From: Candidatus Omnitrophica bacterium CG08_land_8_20_14_0_20_41_16
GTDB taxonomy: Bacteria > Omnitrophota > Gorgyraeia > Gygaellales > Profunditerraquicolaceae
Assembly: GCA_002774445.1 (NCBI GenBank)
Contig: PEYI01000033.1
Span: 1-34,384 of the forward strand
Length of the DNA: 34,384 nt
Reading direction: 5' to 3'
Of this stretch, positions 6,344 through 16,641 are shown in pieces. Positions within the stretch are counted from its first letter, which is position 1. Each line of letters starts with the position of its first letter. Below the pieces are notes generated by a model. That model did not search any database, was not told where the DNA came from, and saw nothing but the letters and a program-made list of their open reading frames with translations. The translations under genes were made by a program, and so were the position numbers.

Positions 6344-7183
6344 ATGATCCCAATCGGTAAGTTAAAGCAGAACCTGTTCTTTAATATGAATCTCGGGGAT
6401 TTAATTGAGGTGATGAAGATGGCGGCTACCTTGCAGTTTAATCAGTTCCGCGTGCATCAGGAGCCTGCAGAAAACTTTTATACTTTACTGAATTCCGCTT
6501 ATAGCTCATTACCATTAGATGTCTCGACAAATAGTTTTTTTAATCCACCGGAAAATTTACCGGGTTTGATTGTTTTGGTTAGTTCCGACGGAGGGTTCTT
6601 AGGGGAACTGACTATTTTTCTGATCAATCGCCTTTTGGATACTAAGCGCAAACAAGATGAAATTGTCGTTTTAGGCCAACAGGGGATTAACTATCTTAAT
6701 GAAGCTAAAATTAGTTTTATTAGTTTTGAATCGCCGGGAGATAAGTTGGATACTCAAAGAATTGGCCTGCTTAGGGATTATCTGGCCAAGCGTTATTTTA
6801 AACAGGAGATTAGCCGGGTAACCGTAATTTATTCCCGGTTTATCAATATTACTGCCCAGCAGACGGAGGTAGAAAATCTTTTGCCTTTAGAGCGCAAAGA
6901 AGATGTTGTGCGTAAAGGTAAGGAGATTCTAATTGAGCCGAATATTAAATCAGTCCTAGAGGGCTGGATTAAATTATGGTTAGATTTTCGTTTTTATCAT
7001 ATTTTCTGGTCAAGTAAGTTGGCAGAGTATGCTGCCCGGACTATGCATCTGGAAGGAAGCGTTCAAGAGTTGACCAAGATTAATCAGCATTTGCGTATGG
7101 AGTATTTTAAATATTTACATGGGCTTTCGGATAAATTAATCCGCGAACTTTACGCGGCGCGGGTGGTGAGAAGAAATAATTAA
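6344..7183 (+). CDS. atpG: ATP synthase F1 gamma subunit, divergent
   Basis: 279 residues. Long N- and C-terminal helices flank a Rossmann-like middle. LIVLVSSDGGFLGEL (about residues 76-90) corresponds to the gamma signature TSDRGLCGGFN with the core altered. The C-terminal segment (AEYAARTMHLEGSVQELTKINQHLRMEYFKYLHGLSDKLIRELYAA) keeps the SExxARxxAMxxAxxNAxxL pattern and the terminal helix that fits the alpha-beta barrel. Its position between alpha and beta supports the call. Divergence is comparable to that seen in alternate (N-type) ATPases. Confidence 0.87.
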   Translation: MIPIGKLKQNLFFNMNLGDLIEVMKMAATLQFNQFRVHQEPAENFYTLLNSAYSSLPLDVSTNSFFNPPENLPGLIVLVSSDGGFLGELTIFLINRLLDTKRKQDEIVVLGQQGINYLNEAKISFISFESPGDKLDTQRIGLLRDYLAKRYFKQEISRVTVIYSRFINITAQQTEVENLLPLERKEDVVRKGKEILIEPNIKSVLEGWIKLWLDFRFYHIFWSSKLAEYAARTMHLEGSVQELTKINQHLRMEYFKYLHGLSDKLIRELYAARVVRRNN

Positions 7184-10227
<3,044 letters not shown>

Positions 10228-10228
10228 G

Positions 10229-11458
10229 ATGGAATTTAAATATAAAGCTAAAAAGAACCTTAATGAGATTGTTGAGGGCAAGATTCAGGGAGCGAATGTC
10301 GAAGCGGTGCTCGAGGATCTTCAGAGTAAAGGCCTGGTGCCGATCTGTGTTGAACCTTTAGCTGTCTCACCGGCGGCGGCTGCCGCGGCGTTAAATTTAA
10401 AAAGTAACGTAAAATTAAGAACCGGTAAATATGGTTTAAAGCAGTTAGTTTTATTTACGCAAAAACTTTATAATTTAATTAATTCTCGCGTAGAGTTATT
10501 AAGTGCTTTAAGGCTCCTAGAAAAGAACTCGGATAATCAACTGGAGAAAACATTGCTTGCCGAGATTATTCGAGATATTAAAGAAGGTGTTCCATTTTCG
10601 ACATGTTTAAGCCGTTATCCGAAATATTTTCCCCGGCTTTATGTAAATATTGTGCATACCGGTGAGTTAACCGGAAAACTCAAAGAGGCCTTAATTCAGC
10701 TTCTAGATTATTTACGCCGGCTCCAGGATTTAAGGTTAAAAGTTAAGCAAGCCCTGGCTTATCCGATATTTATGAGCTTAGTCGGCGTAGGCACAATTTT
10801 TGTAATGCTTACTTTTGTGCTTCCACGTTTAGCGGGGATGTTTGATGATTTTCAGGCTCAGCTTCCCATGCCCACGTTAATTTTGCTTAAAATCTCTAGT
10901 TTTCTGCAAAGCTATTGGTGGGTAATCATTATTCTAATTGCGCTGGTTGTTTTTACCTTAAAGATTAAGCGTGCGGGTAAAGAAAGCATTTTTAGCCGTT
11001 TAAAATACCATATTCCGCTGGTTAAGGATATTGTTTATAAACAGTCAGTGGCTAGTTTTTCCAGAAGTTTATCGTTGCTTTTACAAAGCGGAGTAAATTT
11101 ACTTTCCGCGCTCGCGGATGCCGGGCCGGTAATTGGCAATCCAATTTATATTTCTCAGTTAGAACAGGCGCGCAAAGATATTGCTGAAGGGGTTCCTTTT
11201 TCCGATGCCCTGGCAAAATTTAAGATTTTTCCGGTTTTCTTTGTGCAGATGGTCCGGGTAGGTGAGGAAGGCGGCAGATTAGAAAGTGTCTTAGCGGATA
11301 TCGCGGAAGCTTATGAAAAAGAGATTGAATCAGATTTGAAAACTTTGAGTTCTTTAATTGAGCCGGCAATAATTTTAGTTTTAGGTTTAGTGATCGGAGC
11401 AATGGTGATTGCTATGCTGCTACCAATATTTAATATGAATAGTATTGTTGGCGGTTAA
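10229..11458 (+). CDS. gspF: Type II secretion/pilus inner-membrane platform GspF/PilC
   Basis: 409 residues, the normal length. Two homologous T2SSF domains (about 68-190 and 270-395), each with the conserved FTxxLxxLxxxGxxLxxAL-type helix, alternate with membrane segments near 170-195 (YPIFMSLVGVGTIFVMLTFVLP), 225-245 and 380-402 (IILVLGLVIGAMVIAMLLPIF). A small N-terminal ARCN-like domain precedes them. It forms the membrane platform contacted by GspE. It starts 1 bp after the gspE stop, in the usual E-F order. Confidence 0.94.
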   Translation: MEFKYKAKKNLNEIVEGKIQGANVEAVLEDLQSKGLVPICVEPLAVSPAAAAAALNLKSNVKLRTGKYGLKQLVLFTQKLYNLINSRVELLSALRLLEKNSDNQLEKTLLAEIIRDIKEGVPFSTCLSRYPKYFPRLYVNIVHTGELTGKLKEALIQLLDYLRRLQDLRLKVKQALAYPIFMSLVGVGTIFVMLTFVLPRLAGMFDDFQAQLPMPTLILLKISSFLQSYWWVIIILIALVVFTLKIKRAGKESIFSRLKYHIPLVKDIVYKQSVASFSRSLSLLLQSGVNLLSALADAGPVIGNPIYISQLEQARKDIAEGVPFSDALAKFKIFPVFFVQMVRVGEEGGRLESVLADIAEAYEKEIESDLKTLSSLIEPAIILVLGLVIGAMVIAMLLPIFNMNSIVGG

Positions 11459-11467
11459 AAGATAAAA

Positions 11468-12841
11468 ATGCGTACAAAAATAGTTATTGAGGTCTTGGAA
11501 CACTGGTTGAAGGTGAGCGTTGGCCATAAAGTTGCCGTTGAGCCTCTGGTTAATGTTGAGCCAGGGAGTATCTCTGCGGCATTAAATTCAATATTAAAGC
11601 AATATAAATGCGGTAAAGATTTGGATGTTTCGGTAGTGCTTAGCCGGAATAAAATTACAGTTCGCCGGGTGGATCTTCCTTCGCAAGACCCCAAAGAGAT
11701 TGAACAGATGCTCGGGCTTTATCTGATTCGCCAGATTCCGTATCATAAAGAAGAGGTGATCTGGGCTTATCAAAACCTGGGATTTGATGGCGTTAGTAAT
11801 AGTCATTTAATCTTGGCCGTTGCCTTAAAGAGTGTTTTTAAAAATATTGTTAGCTCTTTTGTTCCGGTGAGCATTCTTCCTGAATCTATTCTGATGAGCT
11901 CTCAGGGGTTGGTGCATTATGTAGTTGATGCGGCAAAAAATAAAGTTGCTTTACCAAATTCATATATGATTTTAGATATAGATACAAATTACAGCGACTT
12001 GGTTTTGGTACATAATCAAAAATTAGGCTCAAGCGTCGTTATCCCCCAAGGGGCTGAGCAACTGAAGGATTCTTTGGAAAAGGATAAATTTGCTGTGGAG
12101 TTTAAGCAGGCCCTGGTGGCTTTAAATAATGAGATACCCGATGCCCGTTGTGAGAAACTATTTTTAACCGGCGCAGCGAGTTCTCAATTGGTGTTTATGG
12201 AAATTATCTTAGGCAGGGATTTTAATTTGAAGGCCCAGTATCTTTCTTCTAAGGAGTATGATAATTTTCTGGCTTCTGGTTTTAAAGATGTTTCTTTGTC
12301 TGCGGTATTGGGTTTTAGCACGCATGTGGCCAAGGATGATCTTAAATTTATGCTTCCGGAAATCCAGATCAAGAAGGAGATGAAATTTAAGTTACAGCAA
12401 TTAATGATTTTGGGGGTAGGTTTAATTTATATTTTAATTATGTTGGGGGGGATTGCTTTAGTCAGGTTAGTTCAACAGCAATCTTATGCCGCGGATTTAA
12501 AAAATAGGGTTATCTCTTCGGGCAAGGAGGCTAAAGAGTTGGAGGATATTACAAGTAAATTAAAGATTGCCCGGCAATACGTGGATGCTAAATCTTCAGC
12601 ATTAACTTATCTTAATGGTTTGAACCGCTTGTGTCCGGATAATATTGTTATTACCAATTACAATTGGGAATTAGGCAAGGCGTTTACCATCAGAGGCTAT
12701 GCTCAAACAATCCCTGATATTTTGGATTTTACCAATACCTTGGGCAGTTCGGAAATTTTTAAAGGCGCCCAGAATCGTTACACGCGTCGAAGGAAATTAA
12801 AAGATAAAGATGTAATAGATTTTGAGATTTTCCTAAAATGA
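11468..12841 (+). CDS. gspL: PilM-PilN fusion/GspL-like assembly protein
   Basis: 457 residues. The N-terminal part (about 1-295) resembles the actin-like PilM/GspL cytoplasmic domain, with VSVVLSRNKITVRRVDLPSQDPKEI and a MILDIDTNYSDLVLVHN phosphate-binding-like segment. One transmembrane helix (about 312-335, LMILGVGLIYILIMLGGIALVRL) is followed by a coiled coil and a PilN-type alpha-beta periplasmic domain (about 375-457, LNRLCPDNIVITNYNW...FTIRGYAQTIPDILDF). A PilM-PilN fusion is the arrangement of GspL. It would anchor GspE to the membrane and contact the next gene product. It overlaps gspM by 4 bp. Confidence 0.85.
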   Translation: MRTKIVIEVLEHWLKVSVGHKVAVEPLVNVEPGSISAALNSILKQYKCGKDLDVSVVLSRNKITVRRVDLPSQDPKEIEQMLGLYLIRQIPYHKEEVIWAYQNLGFDGVSNSHLILAVALKSVFKNIVSSFVPVSILPESILMSSQGLVHYVVDAAKNKVALPNSYMILDIDTNYSDLVLVHNQKLGSSVVIPQGAEQLKDSLEKDKFAVEFKQALVALNNEIPDARCEKLFLTGAASSQLVFMEIILGRDFNLKAQYLSSKEYDNFLASGFKDVSLSAVLGFSTHVAKDDLKFMLPEIQIKKEMKFKLQQLMILGVGLIYILIMLGGIALVRLVQQQSYAADLKNRVISSGKEAKELEDITSKLKIARQYVDAKSSALTYLNGLNRLCPDNIVITNYNWELGKAFTIRGYAQTIPDILDFTNTLGSSEIFKGAQNRYTRRRKLKDKDVIDFEIFLK

Positions 12842-13368
12842 GAAAATTAAACAGTAAAGAAAAAACATTAGTAATTTCGATCGGGGTCTTGTTGATTTTG
12901 TTTGTGCTTAAGATTTTTGTTTTAGGTCCGATCTATGATAAGACGAGTACCTATGCTCAAGAGATTGAACAGGCTAAATTAACGATGCGCAAATATATGG
13001 CTTTAGAACATAACCGCACGGAAATTCTCAAAGCCCAAAAACAGATTGAAGGATACTCAAGCCTTAAAGGAACGGACGAAGATAAATCCGCGATGGTGAT
13101 GAGCAAGATTGAAGCTGAGGCCAGAAGATCTAAATTACAGATATCGGATATGAACTCTGCCGGGGTAACCAAGGTTAAAGGCGGAGTAACTCTTTATCGG
13201 ATTAATTTGAGCTCTGAGGGCCAGTTAAAAAATTTTTTAGATTTTATTTCCGGGATTGAAGGAGCAAATATCCTGCTGCAGGTAGAGAAGATTAATTTAT
13301 CAGTTAAAGATGAAAATATCGGATTATTAAAAATTGATCTGGTTATTTTAGGAGTCGCTTTTACTTAA
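12838..13368 (+). CDS. gspM: GspM/PilO-like inner-membrane assembly protein
   Basis: 176 residues. A short basic cytoplasmic start (MRKLNSKEK), one transmembrane helix (about 10-31), a coiled coil (about 35-75) and a ferredoxin-like C-terminal domain (about 100-175, LYRINLSSEGQLKNFLDFISGIE...LLQVEKINLSV) match GspM/PilO. It should form the periplasmic dimer with GspL/PilN. ATG 12838 overlaps the preceding stop by 4 bp. After it comes a 63-bp gap containing a heptamer array and an AGGGAGG ribosome site for gspG. Family call is good; GspM versus PilO is a matter of naming. Confidence 0.82.
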   Translation: MRKLNSKEKTLVISIGVLLILFVLKIFVLGPIYDKTSTYAQEIEQAKLTMRKYMALEHNRTEILKAQKQIEGYSSLKGTDEDKSAMVMSKIEAEARRSKLQISDMNSAGVTKVKGGVTLYRINLSSEGQLKNFLDFISGIEGANILLQVEKINLSVKDENIGLLKIDLVILGVAFT

Positions 13369-13384
13369 TCATTAGAGATTGTTT

Positions 13385-13425
13385 TAGGTTAGGGGTGTTA
13401 GGTTATAGGCGCTAGATTTAGGGAG
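13385..13425. repeat. Heptamer array C (TAGGTTA-like)
   Basis: Phased seven-bp units TAGGTTA (13385), GGGGTGT (13392), TAGGTTA (13399), TAGGCGC (13406) and TAGATTT (13413) lie between the gspM stop and the gspG ribosome site. TAG triplets occur in all three forward frames. Confidence 0.75.
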
Positions 13426-13431
13426 GTTAGT

Positions 13432-13830
13432 ATGAAAAAAGGGTTTACTTTAATTGAATTAATGTTGGTGGTAATTATTATCGGAGTTTTATCGGCGATG
13501 GTTGTCCCGCGTCTGGCTGGCCGATCTGAACAAGCGCGTATTCAGGCGGCTAAAACCGATATCAATTCCAGTATTCCTTTAGCCTTGGATCTTTATGAAA
13601 TGGATTCAGGCCATTATCCGGAGTTATTGGATTATTTAAGAACCCCGGGAGGAGCTAATGCCGAAAGTTGGCGCGGACCGTATCTAAAGAAAAAACCCCT
13701 GGATCCTTGGGGTAATATATATATTTATAAAGCTCCGGGTGAGCATAATTCTGATAGTTATGATCTTTCCTCTATGGGCAATGATAAAAAGCCGGGTACA
13801 GCCGATGATGTGGTAAACTGGAGTGAGTAA
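13432..13830 (+). CDS. gspG: Major pseudopilin GspG
   Basis: 132 residues. The prepilin leader is short and basic (MKKG), cleaved before F5 in G-FTLIELMLVVIIIGVLSAMVVP, with Glu at mature position 5. The globular part has the GspG pattern: long spine helix, the LDLYEMDSGHYPE segment, WRGPYLKKKPLDPWGNIYIY, and a C-terminal calcium-loop region (SSMGNDKKPGTADDVVNWSE). It is the main building block of the pseudopilus. Its leader shows an uninterrupted GGTTTACTTTA, the empty-site equivalent of the interrupted leaders in gspI and gspJ. It follows AGGGAGG, and its stop overlaps the gspI start. Confidence 0.95.
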   Translation: MKKGFTLIELMLVVIIIGVLSAMVVPRLAGRSEQARIQAAKTDINSSIPLALDLYEMDSGHYPELLDYLRTPGGANAESWRGPYLKKKPLDPWGNIYIYKAPGEHNSDSYDLSSMGNDKKPGTADDVVNWSE

Positions 13831-14356
13831 CTTGCGCGCCTTTACCCCGTTAGAAACAAGATACAAAGGAAGCCCCACGGTTGCCTCCGGCAACCTGTTT
13901 CTAACGGGGTTTACTTTAGTTGAATTAATGATTAGTGTGTTGATTCTGGGTATCGGCCTAACTTCAGTAGCTAATTCTTATATCCTGGCTCTGCGCGGAG
14001 CAAATTCTGCACAAAATAATATCTCCGCATTAATATTAGCCAAAGAAAAATTTGATAATTTAGAGTTTGTCAGCCTTAAAGGGGTTAAGCCGGCTATCGC
14101 TGCTGAGGAAACCATCAAAGGGCCGATTAAAGATTATAAATACCAACAAACAATTTTGAAATTGCCGGAATTTGCCGGTGGTGAGCTGGCCGATGCTGAA
14201 CCAGTAAGCGTTGAAGCAATAAGCCCGGAACCGGCGACTGTTGAATCTGATTATCTGGCTAAATTTTTAGTTTCGGCTTGTTCGACACTTACCTGGCCGG
14301 AGAAAAATTCCTCAAAAAATGTTACTCTCGCGACTTATTTACTCAGAAAAAAATAA
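13823..14356 (+). CDS. gspI: Minor pseudopilin GspI-like, with element-encoded leader
   Basis: 177 residues from GTG 13823, overlapping gspG by 8 bp; TTG 13832 behind GGAGTGAG is an equally possible start. The prepilin motif G-FTLVELMISVLILGIGLTSVANSYILALRG begins only at about residue 30. The preceding 23 codons are a 65-bp palindromic element plus its 4-bp duplication, giving MSNLR-AFTPLET...FLT before the cleavage Gly. The rest of the protein (about 30-177) has the single spine helix and small globular domain of minor pseudopilins, with a Glu/Pro-rich linker near 130. Its position after gspG and before gspJ-gspK identifies it as GspI. Confidence 0.85.
   Translation: MSNLRAFTPLETRYKGSPTVASGNLFLTGFTLVELMISVLILGIGLTSVANSYILALRGANSAQNNISALILAKEKFDNLEFVSLKGVKPAIAAEETIKGPIKDYKYQQTILKLPEFAGGELADAEPVSVEAISPEPATVESDYLAKFLVSACSTLTWPEKNSSKNVTLATYLLRKK
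13841..13913. mobile_element. 65-bp palindromic in-frame element, copy 1 (in gspI)
   Basis: The element spans 13845-13909. Terminal inverted repeats CCCCGTTAGAAACA (13845-13858) and TGTTTCTAACGGGG (13896-13909) are perfect over 14 bp. Direct TTTA repeats flank it (13841-13844 and 13910-13913), as expected for a target duplication. Inside are a 20-bp unique part (13859-13878) and a 7-bp hairpin GGTTGCC-TCC-GGCAACC (13879-13895). In the gspI frame it has no stop; 65+4 = 69 bp = 23 codons. The left end reads FTPLE and the right end LTG-FTLVE. Confidence 0.88.
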
Positions 14357-14993
14357 AATTCCTTATACCCGGCGCGCTTTTACCCCGTTAGAGACAGGCT
14401 GCCGCAGGCAGCCGTCAGACGCCTTCGGTTTCTTGTCTCTAACGGGGTTTACCTTAATCGAGCTATTGATCACGGTAGCTATTTTTTCAGTAGTCAGTAT
14501 CGCTATTTATTCAACTTTTGCCTCGGGTATGTCAGTTTTACGGCGGGTCAAAAATACTGATTTTACCCAGCAAAAATTCCTGCTTAAAACTGAAAGGCTT
14601 GCCCGTGAGTTGCGCCAGCAGCCTGCCTGCCGTAAAAAATTATTCCAGGGTGATAAAACAAAATTAAGTTTTTGTTCTAATGTTGATAATTTTCCTTCCC
14701 GGCTAACCTATTATTTTGATAGTTCAACCTTTGCCTTTAAGCGGGTGGCGGATAGATTAGATAAAATTATTAAAGAAGATGGTAACCTCGACCCGGAGCT
14801 ACGCACTGATCCGGTTATTTTTCTGGCCAAAGTCAAAGAAGTAAAATTTAGCTATCTTTATTTAGATTTGGCCAAAAATGATTATGTTTGGGCGGATAAG
14901 TGGGAGTTTGATTATTTACCGTTAGCGGTAAAATTTATTATTTCTACGGAAAAACAAAACTATGAATCAACCGTCTATTTACCGACAGCCTAA
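14319..14993 (+). CDS. gspJ: Minor pseudopilin GspJ-like, with element-encoded leader
   Basis: 224 residues if it starts at ATG 14319, which overlaps gspI by 38 bp; no Shine-Dalgarno is visible, so the start is uncertain. The cleavage motif G-FTLIELLITVAIFSVVSIAIYSTFASG begins near residue 44. The preceding RRAFTPLETG...LSLT segment is a second copy of the 65-bp palindromic element. The remaining protein has the GspJ-like layout: spine helix, a LKTERLARELRQQPAC helix, and a beta-rich domain ending in VKFIISTEKQNYESTVYLPTA. Position between gspI and gspK supports the call. Before insertion the leader probably read ...RRAFTLIEL. Confidence 0.83.
   Translation: MLLSRLIYSEKNKIPYTRRAFTPLETGCRRQPSDAFGFLSLTGFTLIELLITVAIFSVVSIAIYSTFASGMSVLRRVKNTDFTQQKFLLKTERLARELRQQPACRKKLFQGDKTKLSFCSNVDNFPSRLTYYFDSSTFAFKRVADRLDKIIKEDGNLDPELRTDPVIFLAKVKEVKFSYLYLDLAKNDYVWADKWEFDYLPLAVKFIISTEKQNYESTVYLPTA
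14379..14451. mobile_element. 65-bp palindromic in-frame element, copy 2 (in gspJ), inverted
   Basis: The element spans 14383-14447. Terminal repeats CCCCGTTAGAGACA (14383-14396) and TGTCTCTAACGGGG (14434-14447) are perfect over 14 bp. They differ from copy 1 by one base in each arm (A to G, T to C), which keeps the pairing. TTTA flanks both sides (14379-14382 and 14448-14451). The 7-3-7 hairpin GGCTGCC-GCA-GGCAGCC (14397-14413) lies at the left and the 20-bp part (14414-14433) at the right. That is the reverse of copy 1, so the two copies are in opposite orientations. There is no stop in the gspJ frame. Confidence 0.88.
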
Positions 14994-15879
14994 GCAAGGC
15001 AGTATCTTAGTAGTTTGCCTTTGGACGATTATGATTCTGGGTATTTTAGGCCTAGGAATTACCGGCCTAGTTTTTCAGGAGATCAGGTTTAGTAAAGCCT
15101 ATTCCCGTTTAATTACTTCTTTACCCTTGGCCCAGGGCGCATTAAAAACAGTTTTTTATCTTAGAGAAAAGGATGCTACTCCTACATATGATACCTGGGA
15201 TGAATTGAGTAAAGAAGAAAAAGTAAGTTTATGTGCTAATAATTCTTATCGGTATTTTTTTGTCGATAAAAACGGATCTAAAGATAATCCGGAGATTATT
15301 GATGAAAGTTCTTTGATTAATCTGAACCTGGCTTCGGTTGAGGTTTTGGCGCGCCTGCCGGGGATGGATGAAGATTTAGCGGAAGCTATAATTACTTCTA
15401 ATTTGCGGCCGTTTAGCACAATTAATGAAGTGTTATTGGTTGAGGGGATTACTAAGGAGATTTTTTTGCAATTTAAAGATTTAGTTACGGTTTATGGATT
15501 GGGCAAGGTAAATATTAATACGGTCAGCAAGCCCGTATTAGTGGCTTTAGGTTTAGATGCAGAAGTAGCGGATTTACTGATCCGTTTTCGCCGGGAAAAT
15601 AAGATTACCCCTTTGGATACGGAACCAATTACCGATCCACCAGTAACTCCCACCTATGGTATTTCCAATTTGGGTGGTTTATTGAATGATTTAAGGAAAT
15701 ATGATGACTTGGGTTTACGTCAGGAACAGGATCTCTTGATGCTTCTTCCGGTATTTGAGGTCAAATCAGAATATTCGCGTTTTAATGTTATTACTACCCC
15801 TGGTGGCCAAGAGGGGATGCATTATAGTATAATTATTCATCCACCAACCAAAAAAGTTCTTTCCTGGACTGAGTATTAA
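14962..15879 (+). CDS. gspK: Minor pseudopilin GspK
   Basis: 305 residues, the usual size for GspK, the largest minor pseudopilin and tip component. The N-terminal QGSILVVCLWTIMILGILGLGITGLVFQE is a pilin spine following a basic leader (Gln-Gly before Ser), and it lacks the +5 Glu, as GspK typically does. The middle contains helix-hairpin-helix-like repeats (NLNLASVEVLARLPGMDEDLAEAII and VNINTVSKPVLVALGLDAEVADLLIRFR) diagnostic for the family. It overlaps gspJ by 32 bp and ends the secretion cluster. No gspC, gspD, gspH or prepilin peptidase gene is in the window. Confidence 0.9.
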   Translation: MNQPSIYRQPKQGSILVVCLWTIMILGILGLGITGLVFQEIRFSKAYSRLITSLPLAQGALKTVFYLREKDATPTYDTWDELSKEEKVSLCANNSYRYFFVDKNGSKDNPEIIDESSLINLNLASVEVLARLPGMDEDLAEAIITSNLRPFSTINEVLLVEGITKEIFLQFKDLVTVYGLGKVNINTVSKPVLVALGLDAEVADLLIRFRRENKITPLDTEPITDPPVTPTYGISNLGGLLNDLRKYDDLGLRQEQDLLMLLPVFEVKSEYSRFNVITTPGGQEGMHYSIIIHPPTKKVLSWTEY

Positions 15880-15932
15880 AGTTATTAACAGAGTACAAGC
15901 AGAAGTTACAGGGCAGCTTAACGGATATAAAA

Positions 15933-15975
15933 AGAGGTCTCTGAAAAACTCCCCAAAATGACATCAGAGACCTCT
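15933..15975. repeat. 12-bp inverted repeat downstream of gspK
   Basis: AGAGGTCTCTGA (15933-15944) pairs perfectly with TCAGAGACCTCT (15964-15975) around a 19-nt loop. It is the first of three inverted repeats in the 384-bp gap between gspK and groES. No T-tract follows, so a simple intrinsic terminator is not supported. Confidence 0.8.
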
Positions 15976-15993
15976 GATTATACAGATTACCAG

Positions 15994-16048
15994 AGATTAC
16001 ACAGATTTCTCCGTCGGAGATTTAATCTGTGTAATCTGCTTTTAATCT
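15994..16048. repeat. Long hairpin with AATCTGTGTAATCT arms, possible terminator
   Basis: AGATTACACAGATT (15994-16007) pairs with AATCTGTGTAATCT (16024-16037), and TCTCCG pairs with CGGAGA inside, with a 3-nt bulge: about 20 bp in all. The sequence continues CTTTTAATCTTTT, so it could terminate the atp-gsp transcript. The AATCTGTGTAATCTG arm is a repeat I recall from several unrelated bacterial genomes. Confidence 0.75.
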
Positions 16049-16056
16049 TTTAATCA

Positions 16057-16094
16057 GAGATTGCTGTCTATTTTTAGAATATTTCAGCAATCTC
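16057..16094. repeat. 10-bp inverted repeat upstream of the groES promoter
   Basis: GAGATTGCTG (16057-16066) pairs perfectly with CAGCAATCTC (16085-16094) around an 18-nt loop. An A-run follows on the plus strand, so on the minus strand it would read as a hairpin plus T-run. It ends 11 bp before the -35 box of groESL. Confidence 0.75.
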
Positions 16095-16105
16095 AAAAAA
16101 AATAC

Positions 16106-16133
16106 TTGACAAAAAAAATTTTTAATTTATAAT
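16106..16133 (+). promoter_or_regulatory. Sigma-70-type promoter of groESL
   Basis: TTGACA at 16106-16111 and TATAAT at 16128-16133 are both consensus, with a 16-bp spacer of A/T only. The last base of the -10 box is the first base of the CIRCE element, so repressor and polymerase would compete directly. Confidence 0.88.
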
Positions 16134-16159
16134 TAGCACTCTTAGAGATTAAGTGCTAA
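16133..16159. promoter_or_regulatory. CIRCE operator (HrcA binding site)
   Basis: TTAGCACTC (16133-16141), nine bases, then AAGTGCTAA (16151-16159): the classic TTAGCACTC-N9-GAGTGCTAA inverted repeat with one mismatch in the right arm. It overlaps the groESL promoter, predicting HrcA repression of the chaperonin operon at normal temperature. hrcA itself is not in the window. Confidence 0.95.
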
Positions 16160-16263
16160 AATAGAAATGAAGCTTCTCGCGGAGTTTATCAAATGAAATA
16201 CTTGAGCGGTTATATTTCATCTTCTAGGCCGCGAAAGTACAGATTAAAGGGAGGTGTTTAAAG

Positions 16264-16554
16264 ATGGAGATTAAGCCATTGGGAGACAGAGTTGTAGTCA
16301 AACCTTTAGAGGCAGAGGCTAAATCTAAGGGCGGGATAGTAATACCGGATACAGCTAAAGAAAAACCTCAAGAAGGTAAAGTTGTAGCTGTGGGCAAAGG
16401 TAAAGTTTTAGATAGCGGAAGTATTCAGGCTCCGGAAGTAAAGGCTGGGGATAAGGTCTTATACGGAAAATATTCCGGCAATGAGATTACCACCAAGGAC
16501 GGCGAAGAATTATTGATTATGCGCGAAGAGGACATCCTCGCTATAATAAAATGA
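16264..16554 (+). CDS. groES: Co-chaperonin GroES
   Basis: 96 residues, the normal length. It begins [29 protein letters not shown], with the mobile loop around residues 17-32 that binds GroEL, and ends in EDILAIIK. The start follows AAGGGAGGTG. It caps the GroEL chamber during folding of cytoplasmic proteins. It is the first gene of a two-gene operon under the CIRCE promoter. The 87-bp gap to groEL contains an imperfect inverted repeat. Confidence 0.97.
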   Translation: MEIKPLGDRVVVKPLEAEAKSKGGIVIPDTAKEKPQEGKVVAVGKGKVLDSGSIQAPEVKAGDKVLYGKYSGNEITTKDGEELLIMREEDILAIIK

Positions 16555-16621
16555 CAAGTTTCGTGTACTGTTTACCGTTTTCACGATTAACGGTAAGCGG
16601 TTAACGGTAAACGAAATGTCA
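16552..16621. repeat. Imperfect inverted repeat between groES and groEL
   Basis: The right side CGGTAAACGAAATGTCA (16605-16621) pairs with TGACA, TTTCGT and GTTTACCG blocks of the left side (16552-16577), with small interruptions. TTAACGGTAAGCGGTTAACGG in the middle gives alternative pairings. The element begins at the groES stop and ends just before the groEL ribosome site, so it may set the groES:groEL ratio or be a passive repeat. Confidence 0.65.
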
Positions 16622-16641
16622 ATTTTAAGGAGGTAAATGAA

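Noticed and set aside
13823-14460. Pseudogene status of gspI and gspJ because of the inserts
   Set aside because: Both inserts keep the frame and restore Gly before the FTL(I/V)E motif and spine helix, so the genes look functional.
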